64,000 bases of DNA. It comes from Corynebacterium sp. p3-SID1145 (GTDB lineage Bacteria > Actinomycetota > Actinomycetes > Mycobacteriales > Mycobacteriaceae). This document shows, piece by piece, positions 44,007-52,153 of this stretch (the stretch's first letter is position 1; each line of letters starts with the position of its first letter). Below the pieces are notes generated by a model. That model was not told the origin of the DNA. It ran no database searches and worked only from the letters and a program-made list of their open reading frames with translations. A program made the translations under genes and the position numbers. The DNA lies in assembly GCA_025144245.1 (NCBI GenBank), contig JALXXC010000003.1, positions 124,001-188,000 on the forward strand. The letters run 5' to 3'.

Positions 44007-44891
44007 ATGCGCCTCAACCGTGTAATCGCAACCGCGGCAGCCTCCATCCTGGCTGCAACCGGACTCGTTGCGTGTTCCTCCGATTCCGCAGACAACGCCT
44101 CCGGCGGGGACGACCAGGCCATCCGCATCGGCACCACCGACTCCGACCAGAAGGCATGGTCCGTCTTCACGGAGAAGGCGAAGGAAGAGGGCATCGAGCT
44201 CGAGCTCGTCCCCTTCACCGAGTACACCCCGGTGAACCCGGCGCTGGCTGAGAAGCAGATCGACATCAACAAGTTCCAACACATCCTCTACCTGTCGCAG
44301 TACAACGCCACCTCCGGCAACGACCTGAAGATCATCGGCTCCGCCGAGATCAACACCCTCGGCCTGTTCTGGAAGGACCACGACAGCCTCGACGGCATCG
44401 AGGGCCAGAAGATCGCCATCCCGAACGACCCGTCCAACCAGGGCCGTGCCATCAACGTGCTCGTCCAGGCCGACCTGGTCAAGGTCAAGGACGGCGCGGA
44501 CAAGCTAAACCCGACCCCGGCCGACATCGACAAAGAAGGCTCCAAGGTCGAGATCACCCCGGTCGACGCATCCCAGACCCCGACCGCCTACAACCAGGGC
44601 GACCCGGCGATCATCAACAACAACTGGCTCTCCCGCGCCGGCATCGACGCATCCACCGCTGTCGCTTCCGACGACCCGAACTCCGAGCTGGCTGAGCCGT
44701 ACATCAACGTCTTCGCCGTCCGCGCCGAGGACATCGACAACCCGACCTACGAGAAGCTCGTCGAGATCTGGCAGACCCCGGAGGTCACCGACGCACTGAA
44801 CGAGGACTCCAACGGCACCGCCGTCCAGGTCCAGAAGTCCAAGGAGGATCTGAACGCGATCCTCGACCGCCTCGTGGAGGAAGCTAAGTAA
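44007..44891 (+). CDS. metQ: methionine ABC transporter substrate-binding lipoprotein
   Basis: NlpA/MetQ-family lipoprotein of 294 aa that binds methionine outside the membrane. The signal peptide ends in the lipobox LVAC (Cys at about residue 23). The mature part shows IRIGTTDSDQKAWSVF, ELVPFTEYTPVNPALAEKQI, DINKFQHILYL, and AIPNDPSNQGRAI, all characteristic of MetQ. GAGCAGGAAG upstream of the ATG is the ribosome site. The stop overlaps the metN start by 1 bp (TAATG). Confidence 0.94.
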   Translation: MRLNRVIATAAASILAATGLVACSSDSADNASGGDDQAIRIGTTDSDQKAWSVFTEKAKEEGIELELVPFTEYTPVNPALAEKQIDINKFQHILYLSQYNATSGNDLKIIGSAEINTLGLFWKDHDSLDGIEGQKIAIPNDPSNQGRAINVLVQADLVKVKDGADKLNPTPADIDKEGSKVEITPVDASQTPTAYNQGDPAIINNNWLSRAGIDASTAVASDDPNSELAEPYINVFAVRAEDIDNPTYEKLVEIWQTPEVTDALNEDSNGTAVQVQKSKEDLNAILDRLVEEAK

Positions 44892-45958
44892 TGGCCGCAA
44901 CCGGCACCCGGATCGAATTCCGGGACGTGAACAAAGTGTTCCGGTCCGGACGGAAAGGCGCCAACGTCGTAGCGTTGGACAACGTCAACCTCACCGTCGA
45001 ACCGGGCGAAATCCTGGGCGTGATCGGGTATTCGGGTGCCGGCAAGTCCACGCTCGTCCGCATGATCAACGGGCTGGACACCCCCACCACCGGTGACATC
45101 CTGCTCGATGACACGAACATCGTCGGCATGCCAGCCAAGCAGCTGCGCGACGCACGCCGCAATATCGGCATGATCTTCCAGCAGTTCAACCTGTTCTCGT
45201 CGCTGACCGCGGCGGGCAACGTGGAATACCCGCTGAAGATGACCAGCATGAGCGCCGCCGAGCGCAAGGCCCGCGTTACCGAGCTGCTCGACTTCGTGGG
45301 CCTCGGTGAGCGTGGCAAGAACTACCCGGAGCAGCTCTCCGGCGGACAGAAGCAGAGGGTGGGCATCGCCCGCGCGCTCGCCACGAGCCCCTCTCTCCTG
45401 CTTGCCGACGAAGCCACCTCCGCCCTCGACCCCGAGACCACCCAGGAAGTCCTGGCCCTGCTCAAGGAGGTCAACGAACGCACCGGCATCACCATCGTGG
45501 TGATCACTCACGAGATGGACGTGATTCGCTCGATCGCCGACACGGTGGCAGTGATGGAAAACGGCCGCGTCGTCGAGCACGGCACGGTCTACGAGGTCTT
45601 CTCCAACCCGCAGACGGATGTGGCCAAGCGCTTCGTGTCCACCAGCCTGCGCAATACCCCGTCCGAAGCTGAGGAGCGCGAGCTCCTGCACAAGGAGGGC
45701 CGCCTGTTCACGGTTGATCTCACCGCTGACTCCGGGTTCTTCTCCGCGGCGGCCAAGCTGCAGGAGCGCGGCGTGGGCCTCGACGTGGTGCACGGGTCCG
45801 TGACCACGCTGCAGGACCACTCCTTCGGCAAGATGACTGTCCGGCTGACCGGCGACCAGGACGCCATCGACGAGTTCTACTCTGCCCTGCGCCACACCAC
45901 CACGATCAACGAGATCACAGCGGAATCCGCCGCTGCAACAACCGGGGAGGCTAACTAA
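44891..45958 (+). CDS. metN: methionine ABC transporter ATP-binding protein
   Basis: ATPase of 355 aa. Walker A GYSGAGKST, signature LSGGQKQRVGIARAL, Walker B LLLADEATSALD and the switch His in VVITHEMD are all intact. The C-terminal 80 residues form the NIL/ACT-like regulatory domain that senses intracellular methionine in MetN proteins. TAATG junctions at both ends couple it to metQ and metI. Confidence 0.96.
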   Translation: MAATGTRIEFRDVNKVFRSGRKGANVVALDNVNLTVEPGEILGVIGYSGAGKSTLVRMINGLDTPTTGDILLDDTNIVGMPAKQLRDARRNIGMIFQQFNLFSSLTAAGNVEYPLKMTSMSAAERKARVTELLDFVGLGERGKNYPEQLSGGQKQRVGIARALATSPSLLLADEATSALDPETTQEVLALLKEVNERTGITIVVITHEMDVIRSIADTVAVMENGRVVEHGTVYEVFSNPQTDVAKRFVSTSLRNTPSEAEERELLHKEGRLFTVDLTADSGFFSAAAKLQERGVGLDVVHGSVTTLQDHSFGKMTVRLTGDQDAIDEFYSALRHTTTINEITAESAAATTGEAN

Positions 45959-46653
45959 TGAACGCGACGAATGAACTGATTCTCGCCGCCGGCGGATTCG
46001 ACTGGGACCGCCTCGGCCCCACCTACTTCGATGCGATCGCCGACACGTTGTTCATGGTGGTCATCACCATGATCGTGGGCGGTTTCTTCGGCCTGATCCT
46101 CGGCTTGTTCCTGTACACGACCCGCGAGGGCAACGTGCTGCAGAACAAGTTCGTCTACTGGGTGCTCAATATCCTGGTGAACTTCTTCCGGCCGATCCCG
46201 TTCATCATCATGATCGCGATGCTCTACGCCGTGACTCTCGCGGTGGTGGGCACGACCATCGGCCGTGAGGCCGCCACCTTCGTGATGTGCGTGACCGCCA
46301 CGTTCACCGTCGCCCGTATCGTGGAGCAGAACCTCGTGGCCATCGACCCGGGCGTGATCGAGGCGGCGCGCGCGATGGGCGCCGGCCCGTGGCGCATCAT
46401 CCGCACCGTGATCATCCCGGAGGCGCTCGGCCCGCTGATCCTCGGCTTCACCTTCATCTTCATCGCCGTGATCGACATGTCCGCCATGGCGGGCTACATC
46501 GGCGGCGGCGGTCTGGGTGACTTCGCCATCGTCTACGGCTACCGCGCCTACCAGCCGGCCGTCACCTGGCTCGCCGTGATCACCATCGTGATCATCGTCC
46601 AGCTGGCGCAGCTTTTGGGCAACTACTTGTCGCGCAAGGTCATGCGCCGGTAA
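45958..46653 (+). CDS. metI: methionine ABC transporter permease
   Basis: Integral membrane permease of 231 aa with five hydrophobic segments. The EAA loop that docks on MetN is visible as IEAARAMGAGPWRIIRTVII, and GGGGLGDFAIVYGY near the end is a MetI family mark. It is last in the metQNI operon and ends just inside the 3' end of the convergent sucrase/ferredoxin-like gene (14-bp overlap). Confidence 0.94.
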   Translation: MNATNELILAAGGFDWDRLGPTYFDAIADTLFMVVITMIVGGFFGLILGLFLYTTREGNVLQNKFVYWVLNILVNFFRPIPFIIMIAMLYAVTLAVVGTTIGREAATFVMCVTATFTVARIVEQNLVAIDPGVIEAARAMGAGPWRIIRTVIIPEALGPLILGFTFIFIAVIDMSAMAGYIGGGGLGDFAIVYGYRAYQPAVTWLAVITIVIIVQLAQLLGNYLSRKVMRR

Positions 46654-47548
46654 CGGACTCGACCCCCCAGTACGAACCGGTCTTCGGTTCATCGCCGCAG
46701 GAGGAAATCACTCCTGCGGCTTCTTTCTTGCGCAGGGAGGCGGTGAAGGTGCGGGCGGTGGCGGCGTCGATAAGCGAAATGCTCGCGGTCTCCTCCCCCA
46801 CCTCTGCGTGATCGACGGTGAGTTGCCCGTAGGCGACATCCTCGCCTTCACGCTGGAGATGCGCGGCAACGGCGATCTCGGCGGCTTGTTCAGGCGGCGT
46901 GAGCGTGCCGCGGCCGCGGTTGCCGGGCACGAAGTATTGGGCGCGCATGGCGGCGGCGAGCATCGCCTCGGTAGCCTCGAGATTCATGCGGCCAAAGCTG
47001 TAGCCCCACGGCATGAGCAGTAGCGCGGGCGCGAAACGGTGCCCCTTGACGTGGGAGGTCTCCCACACGACGTCGCCCGTCTTCTTGAACGGGTAGCGCC
47101 GTTCCAGCTCGTTGACTAGAGGGCGGCCCTTCACCGCGCAGCAACGGTCGCGCTTCGCGTGCGTGCACACGAGCAGCAGCGGCGCGAGGCGGGTCTGCCC
47201 GCCGTTGCGCCCCGGCCCCGAAAGGTCGAGGTCGAGGATCGCCTCCGGCCCGTCGACGTGGAGGACCTCCGTGACCCCGATATCGGAGAAAACGATGTAG
47301 AGGTGGTGGTCGTCGATCTCGCGGCCCTCGCGGGTGGGGTGGCGGATGAGCTGCAGCGATGCGCCCGTTTCCTTCATATGCGCCTTCAGCTTCGCAGTCA
47401 GCTCCGCGCCGAAGGTGTCGCCGTCGAGAATGTCGTGGCTCCACGGCCCCGGGTACTCGAACAGCACGTACACGCCCGCTTGTTTCGCGGTGCCGGGCAG
47501 AGGCTCGACTTCCACATCAGAGCACATTGGACGGCGGTCGACAGACAT
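46640..47548 (-). CDS. sucrase/ferredoxin-like family protein
   Basis: Protein of 302 aa in the sucrase/ferredoxin-like family, which has a thioredoxin-like [2Fe-2S] ferredoxin module. The C-terminal half shows LLLVCTHAKRDRCCAVKG and, after about 20 residues, VWETSHVKGHRFAPALLLMPWG, supplying Cys and His residues that could bind a cluster. The historical name from sucrase activity is not evidence of function. A DtxR-like box overlaps its promoter. The metI terminator lies within its 3' coding region. Confidence 0.85.
   Translation of the reverse strand: MSVDRRPMCSDVEVEPLPGTAKQAGVYVLFEYPGPWSHDILDGDTFGAELTAKLKAHMKETGASLQLIRHPTREGREIDDHHLYIVFSDIGVTEVLHVDGPEAILDLDLSGPGRNGGQTRLAPLLLVCTHAKRDRCCAVKGRPLVNELERRYPFKKTGDVVWETSHVKGHRFAPALLLMPWGYSFGRMNLEATEAMLAAAMRAQYFVPGNRGRGTLTPPEQAAEIAVAAHLQREGEDVAYGQLTVDHAEVGEETASISLIDAATARTFTASLRKKEAAGVISSCGDEPKTGSYWGVESVTGA
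46694..46729 (+). terminator. intrinsic terminator of metQNI
   Basis: Perfect 10-bp stem GCCGCAGGAG / CTCCTGCGGC with a 7-base loop (GAAATCA), followed by TTCTTTCTT. It is 41 bp past the metI stop and lies inside the coding end of the convergent gene. Confidence 0.85.
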
Positions 47549-47553
47549 GTTTC

Positions 47554-47572
47554 TAAGGGTAGCCTATCTTGC
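47554..47572. promoter_or_regulatory. candidate DtxR box at sucrase/ferredoxin-like gene
   Basis: TAAGGGTAGCCTATCTTGC agrees with TWAGGTWAGSCTWACCTWA at 14 of 19 positions by eye and sits 6-24 bp upstream of the minus-strand start codon at 47548, where repressor binding would block transcription. Iron control would suit an iron-sulfur protein. Confidence 0.45.
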
Positions 47573-47705
47573 GAAACGGCCCCAAAGAGCGCTTATCGAT
47601 GCCGCCCTCCCCGCCCCGCCGCATTCCGGTCACCGTTCAGTCTCAATTTCACGGTCAACGTGAATTAATTTCCCCCTCCGCCACAGACTGGATAACCTAT
47701 GTGCC

Positions 47706-48449
47706 GTGCCCACGTTGAACGTCTCCCCGAACCACCGCGCGTCCAGCGCGTCCGCCGGTATGCGCGCCGCCGCGGCCGCCACCGTGGCGGCGCTCGCTTC
47801 GGCGACCCTTTCCGGGTGCGGGGCAGCAGATGTCGGAACGGGCGGACGCAGCGAAATCGCAGGCAACAGCGTCGCCGGCGAGACGTCGACGGAGCAGCTC
47901 CAGGAGGGCAAGACGCTCAACCAGTCCGGACTGCTCGGCGGCAGCGGCAACACGTCCGACGCTTCGGGCAACCCCGGCGACGAAAGCTCCTTGCCGGTCA
48001 ACCGGAAGGAGCAACTGGCCAACGCCGACGCCTCCCCGAAAACGACCCGCCCGGCCGCACCCGCCCGTCTCGCGGTGACCGGCCTGCAAACGAGCAGCCA
48101 CGAAGGCTTCGACCGCGTCGTGGTGGACCTAGACGGCGACGGTGAACCCGGCTGGTTCGCCGACTACGTCCCCTCCCCCACCCAGCAGACGATCGGCACG
48201 CCGCTAGAGGTCAAGGGGTCTGCATTCCTCAACGTCTATGTCGACGGCACCGTCTACCCGCAGGACATCGGCCGCAGCGATGTCGATGCCAACCACGCGG
48301 AGGGCGCAGGCTCCATCGTCGAGGTGGTCAACGCCGGCACCTCCGGCGGCCGCAGCCAGATCGTGATCGGGCTGAAATCTAACGCACCGTATTTCGTGCG
48401 GGCGGTCAAGAACCCGACCCGCCTGGTCATCGACATCGTGCGCCCCTAG
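47706..48449 (+). CDS. AMIN-like domain lipoprotein
   Basis: Exported protein of 247 aa. The signal peptide ends in the lipobox LSGC (Cys about residue 38). A Ser/Gly-rich linker leads to an AMIN-like beta domain (LQTSSHEGFDRVVVDLDGDG; GWFADYV; SAFLNVYVDG; KNPTRLVIDIVRP), which in related proteins binds cell-wall polymers. The start is GTG at 47706, with TAACCT at 47693-47698 spaced 7 bp before it, suggesting a leaderless mRNA. It ends 7 bp from the convergent imuB. Confidence 0.82.
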   Translation: MPTLNVSPNHRASSASAGMRAAAAATVAALASATLSGCGAADVGTGGRSEIAGNSVAGETSTEQLQEGKTLNQSGLLGGSGNTSDASGNPGDESSLPVNRKEQLANADASPKTTRPAAPARLAVTGLQTSSHEGFDRVVVDLDGDGEPGWFADYVPSPTQQTIGTPLEVKGSAFLNVYVDGTVYPQDIGRSDVDANHAEGAGSIVEVVNAGTSGGRSQIVIGLKSNAPYFVRAVKNPTRLVIDIVRP

Positions 48450-48456
48450 GCGCTTT

Positions 48457-50034
48457 TTAGCTGTACATCGCCTCCACCCTCCACTTCTGCTTCGACCACA
48501 GCAGTAGCCACGCCAGGGGCGCCCCGCCGTCTTCCCGCTGCCCGACCACCTGTAGGCGCGCGACTTTCTGCGGGTGCTCGCTCCACCAGCCCTCATCCAC
48601 CGGCCACGGCCCCGCCCACCCTGTGACCAGGTAGTGCTTCCCGCCCCAGCTCAACGCGTACGGAGTGGTGCTGAGCAGCGCTTCGGCGGTGACGCCGACG
48701 GGAAGCGCGGCTTCGTCGATCATGGTGATCCTCGATGCCGGGTGGTCCACACCGCCGCCGATCCGCGCCGGCAATGGCGGCGGAACCGCTCCCGGCCACG
48801 AAGCGGCAGCCGGGTCTTTCCCATCGGCGGATTCGGGGTCCCGCTCCCCGAACGGAATCAACGCGATGCGCTCAGCCACGCCGCGGCCACCGACGAATCG
48901 GGGCTGCAGCACCGCGTCGATCCCCAGTGCCGACTGCACGCGCTCCGCCACCCGGCGGCGGGCCTGCCCCGTCCCGCCGCCGGAACCCGTCCCGCCACCC
49001 CATAAATGTCCCACCGGGTCAGGCTGGGCGAGCTCTAGCGGTTCCAGCACCAGCGAGGTGATCGTGCCGGCCCCTCCACTAGTCAGCCATCCGTCCAGCT
49101 GCCAGCGCACACGGTCGGCGGTGGCCTCCTCAGTCAGCGCCTCCCGGGTGCGCCAGATGCGTTCGACCACGGTGCCGTCGGCCAGCTCCGCTTTGACCTT
49201 GAGACGCAAACAGTTCTGCCCTGCCTCAGCCAAACGCCCATGCAGGCTCGCGGCCAGAGCACGGGCGGCGAAGGCGGCCGCGTCCACCCTGTCGATCGGG
49301 TCCTCCGGGGTAATGGCCACGCTCAGATCCGCCGCGGGCAGTTCCGGTGCGACGCGGCGGTCCGGGGCGGCACTGGCGATCCGGTGGCAGGCCATACCGG
49401 CGCGGCCGAAGCGGGTGGACACCGCCGTCGACGGCAGCGCGGCGAGCTCCCCCAGCGTGGTCACGCCCAACTGGCCCAGTGCCTTGACCGTCTCCACATC
49501 CGCGCCCAGACTGGTCTCCGCCACCAGCGCTTTCAGCGGTTGCCGGGCGAGAAATTCGGCTGACCCGCCCGGAGGGACCACGGCGGACGCACGCGCGGCG
49601 ATGAGCGCTGTGGCTATCTCGTCGGCCACACCAGCGAAGGAATCGATGCCGCGGCGCGCCGCGGCATCGATAAGCATCTCCACCGCCTTCCCCTCACCAC
49701 CGTGGAACGCGCCCGCAGCCGCGACATCCACGACGACGAGTCCGGGGCGCAGCACCTCCACCGACGCCGCGACATCGTCGAAGCCCGCAGCCAACGCAGT
49801 GAACATGCGCCCATCGCGGTCCGGGTTGTCGTCGATGACCGTCAGCTCTGGACACACCGACTGCGCGTGGCGCACCTTCATCCCCCGGCGCACGCCCAGC
49901 GCGCGGGCACGGTGCGAGACAACCTTGATCCGGTGCTGTACACCAATGGCCAGCGGCTCCTCCAGCCTGTCATCCGCATCCAGCCGCGCGGCCTGCACCG
50001 GCCAGTCCGGAAACCACACCGCTGCGACGCGCAC
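48457..50034 (-). CDS. imuB: ImuB, Y-family polymerase-like mutasome protein
   Basis: Protein of 525 aa related to Y-family polymerases but probably inactive: the N-terminal strand is VAAVWFPDWPVQAARL, without the catalytic Asp motif, and the later acidic pair is replaced (VVVDVAAAGAFHGG). Helix-hairpin-helix and little-finger regions follow (TVKALGQLGVTTLGELAALP). ImuB bridges DnaE2 to the sliding clamp. The GTG start directly abuts the imuA' stop (TAGGTG). Confidence 0.9.
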   Translation of the reverse strand: MRVAAVWFPDWPVQAARLDADDRLEEPLAIGVQHRIKVVSHRARALGVRRGMKVRHAQSVCPELTVIDDNPDRDGRMFTALAAGFDDVAASVEVLRPGLVVVDVAAAGAFHGGEGKAVEMLIDAAARRGIDSFAGVADEIATALIAARASAVVPPGGSAEFLARQPLKALVAETSLGADVETVKALGQLGVTTLGELAALPSTAVSTRFGRAGMACHRIASAAPDRRVAPELPAADLSVAITPEDPIDRVDAAAFAARALAASLHGRLAEAGQNCLRLKVKAELADGTVVERIWRTREALTEEATADRVRWQLDGWLTSGGAGTITSLVLEPLELAQPDPVGHLWGGGTGSGGGTGQARRRVAERVQSALGIDAVLQPRFVGGRGVAERIALIPFGERDPESADGKDPAAASWPGAVPPPLPARIGGGVDHPASRITMIDEAALPVGVTAEALLSTTPYALSWGGKHYLVTGWAGPWPVDEGWWSEHPQKVARLQVVGQREDGGAPLAWLLLWSKQKWRVEAMYS

Positions 50035-50793
50035 CTACCGCACCACCTTCAGTGCCGGATGCCCTGCGGCGGCGCCACTGCTTATCGACGATTCCTCCAC
50101 CTGCCCCACCGTCACCGTGGCCGAGGCCGGATGGGCGCTCTTCGACTGCGCGCGCACGCGGATATCCACGCCCGTGATACGGCCGGTGCCGCGCCCGATC
50201 CCGCGGAAAGACTGGATCTCCCCCGTGACAGTGAGCGCCGGCGACGGGACAGCCGCACCGACGAGCATGAGAGCGGCCCGGCCCGTGCGCAGCTTGCCCA
50301 GCAACGGGCGGCACCGCACCGGCGACAAGGCGAGCTGCGCCGGCGAACGGTACACCACCAGATCAAGCCCCTCCGCCAACACACCGGTGATCCCCAACGG
50401 ATCCACGCCCGGGTCCGGCACCGCGATGACACGGCCCAGCTGTTTCCGGTCGATCCCCGCATACGACAACTCCGGCCACCCCACCACACCGGCATAGCCG
50501 CCGCTGCCCACGACCTGGCCGATGAGCTCCACGACCAGCGCTGGAGTGTCGCTAACATGGGTGACCGCCCGGCGCGGCACACCGCCGTTCGGCAGCACGA
50601 GCGAAAGGGCGCCGCCCACAGCGAGTGTCTCTGTATCCTCGACAACCCGCTCCGGGACCTCCCCGCCGATGGCGGCCATACGGGCGCGCAGCTCGGCGAT
50701 CTGGTCGGCGCGCGACGGCTGAGCTGGCGGTTCATGCGCAACCGCCAGGTTCGTCGCCGCCACCGATGCGGATCGAATGGGTGTTCTAGTCAC
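50035..50793 (-). CDS. imuA': ImuA', RecA-like mutasome accessory protein
   Basis: Protein of 252 aa, a distant RecA-fold relative that acts with ImuB and DnaE2 in mutagenic repair. Visible: IAELRARMAAIGG at the N-terminus, LSLVLPNGGVPRRAVTHV at the position of the RecA ATP-binding region but without a proper Walker A, and GYAGVVGWPELSYAGIDRKQ. The GTG at 50793 (MTRTPIRS) is chosen; the frame runs on to 51039 without similarity. A LexA-like box lies 46 bp upstream. Operon with imuB. Confidence 0.85.
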   Translation of the reverse strand: MTRTPIRSASVAATNLAVAHEPPAQPSRADQIAELRARMAAIGGEVPERVVEDTETLAVGGALSLVLPNGGVPRRAVTHVSDTPALVVELIGQVVGSGGYAGVVGWPELSYAGIDRKQLGRVIAVPDPGVDPLGITGVLAEGLDLVVYRSPAQLALSPVRCRPLLGKLRTGRAALMLVGAAVPSPALTVTGEIQSFRGIGRGTGRITGVDIRVRAQSKSAHPASATVTVGQVEESSISSGAAAGHPALKVVR

Positions 50794-50838
50794 GCAAGAT
50801 AGTATGCACTCCGAGGCCGACACAGGCAACGCCCCTAG

Positions 50839-50854
50839 TCGAATACACTTTCTA
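50839..50854 (-). promoter_or_regulatory. LexA-like SOS box for imuA'-imuB
   Basis: Read on the minus strand, TAGAAAGTGTATTCGA matches TCGAAMANNTGTTYGA at 11 of 14 defined positions. It lies 46-61 bp upstream of the imuA' GTG and also in the space before the divergent 138-aa membrane protein gene. Paired with the similar box at dnaE2. Confidence 0.5.
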
Positions 50855-50929
50855 AACAAAATGGAGTGCCCACACACGTGCCCGTACGGTGTGTCCGCGC
50901 AGGGAAGCCGAACAGTTAAGCTTCCTGCC

Positions 50930-51346
50930 ATGATGCCGATCAGTGCCACAGAGGTCCGCAACCGAGTCACCCCGATCCCCACCCCGAACGTCGTTCGGGT
51001 CCTAGGGTCGCTCGGCACCGGTGGCTCCATCGGCGTCATGGCATCGAACGCTCCGCTCGGCGTGAAGGCGGTCGCGGCGGTCCTCTGCGTTGTTACTGCG
51101 GTCGCCGTGACCCTGCTGCACCCCTACCGCAAGGACATGCGGGCTTTTGCGGTGGAGAAGAACGTGAGCACGGTGCCGTCGATAAGCATGCTCGTGCCGC
51201 TCATGCTGTGGTGGCTCGCGCTCATGCTCGCACCGCTCGCGCACTGGCCCGCAGTGGGCGCATGGGCCGCGGGAGTCCTGGCAACCGCAGCGGCCTGGGT
51301 GCTGTACCCGCATGTGGACGGTTCCCGCCGGCTCGCCTACGCGTAG
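50930..51346 (+). CDS. small membrane protein of unknown function
   Basis: Protein of 138 aa with about four hydrophobic segments (VVRVLGSLGTGGSIGVMAS; AVAAVLCVVTAVAVTLL; LVPLMLWWLALMLAPLA; AVGAWAAGVLATAAAWVL) and a short basic cytosolic loop (HPYRKDMRAFAVEKN). The ATG at 50930 is chosen because TAAGCT (50917-50922) lies 7 bp before it, fitting a leaderless mRNA; the frame also opens upstream. Not recognised as a named family. It is divergent from imuA'. Confidence 0.7.
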   Translation: MMPISATEVRNRVTPIPTPNVVRVLGSLGTGGSIGVMASNAPLGVKAVAAVLCVVTAVAVTLLHPYRKDMRAFAVEKNVSTVPSISMLVPLMLWWLALMLAPLAHWPAVGAWAAGVLATAAAWVLYPHVDGSRRLAYA

Positions 51347-51464
51347 TTCCACTTCCGCACGGAGGGCCCACCGCCGCCTGCCCCCGGCCGTCCAAACAGG
51401 ATGAGCTGCCGCTCCTCCCCCATGAACGCAGCGAAGTTTCCCGCGAGAATGCATACTTGAAAAT

Positions 51465-52100
51465 ATGACCAACACCACAAGTCCTCTTCAGACCATGTGG
51501 GACACTCGGGCCCCAAGAATCCCCAACGAGAACGGTGGAAATGCTCTCCTCGCGGGCGTGTGCGAAGGCATCGGCGCGCGTTACCGCGTCGACCCCACCG
51601 TCGTGCGTATCGCGTTCGTCGTCCTGGCGTTGCTCGTCGGCGGCGGCATTTTCCTCTACCTGTTGTGCTGGTTCACTATGCCGCGCATCAGCACCGGCTC
51701 CAGCCCGATGAACGCCGCTTTCACTCCCGCCAACCGCCTGAGCGAAGAAGCCGCCAAGGAAAAGAGCACCGGCTGGCTCCTGCTCCTCGGCATGATCATT
51801 TTCTTCCCCTCCATCACGGTCGGCACACGGTCCGGCATCGCCTTCGCATCGCTCACCGGCCTCATCTTGGGGTTCGTGGCCTGGTGGATCCTGCACAACC
51901 GCACGCCGGTGCCACCCGAAGGGCTCAACATCCCTCCGGCCGCGTCTGGGCCGCATCCGCCGCAGCCCCCTGTCGGTGGGCCACAGCCGCAGCCCCCGAT
52001 GGGCGACGGTCAGGTTCAAGCGCCGCAGCCGCAGCCAATGAACGACAACGTCCAGCAGAACAGCCCCTACGATCCGCGGAACAACCCCTACGCGCAATAG
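51465..52100 (+). CDS. PspC-domain membrane protein 1
   Basis: Protein of 211 aa. The N-terminal PspC domain shows NALLAGVCEGIGARYRVDPT followed by VVRIAFVVLALLVGGGIFLY; a second hydrophobic pair lies near residues 105-145. The C-terminus is Pro/Gln-rich (PPQPPVGGPQPQPP). PspC proteins sense envelope stress or bind regulators at the membrane. An ATACTTGA element lies immediately upstream of the ATG, as in the next gene. Confidence 0.85.
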   Translation: MTNTTSPLQTMWDTRAPRIPNENGGNALLAGVCEGIGARYRVDPTVVRIAFVVLALLVGGGIFLYLLCWFTMPRISTGSSPMNAAFTPANRLSEEAAKEKSTGWLLLLGMIIFFPSITVGTRSGIAFASLTGLILGFVAWWILHNRTPVPPEGLNIPPAASGPHPPQPPVGGPQPQPPMGDGQVQAPQPQPMNDNVQQNSPYDPRNNPYAQ

Positions 52101-52153
52101 GTTCCACTAGTGAATAGCAAGAAGAGTGTCCCCCCGGAATAAATACTTGACGC

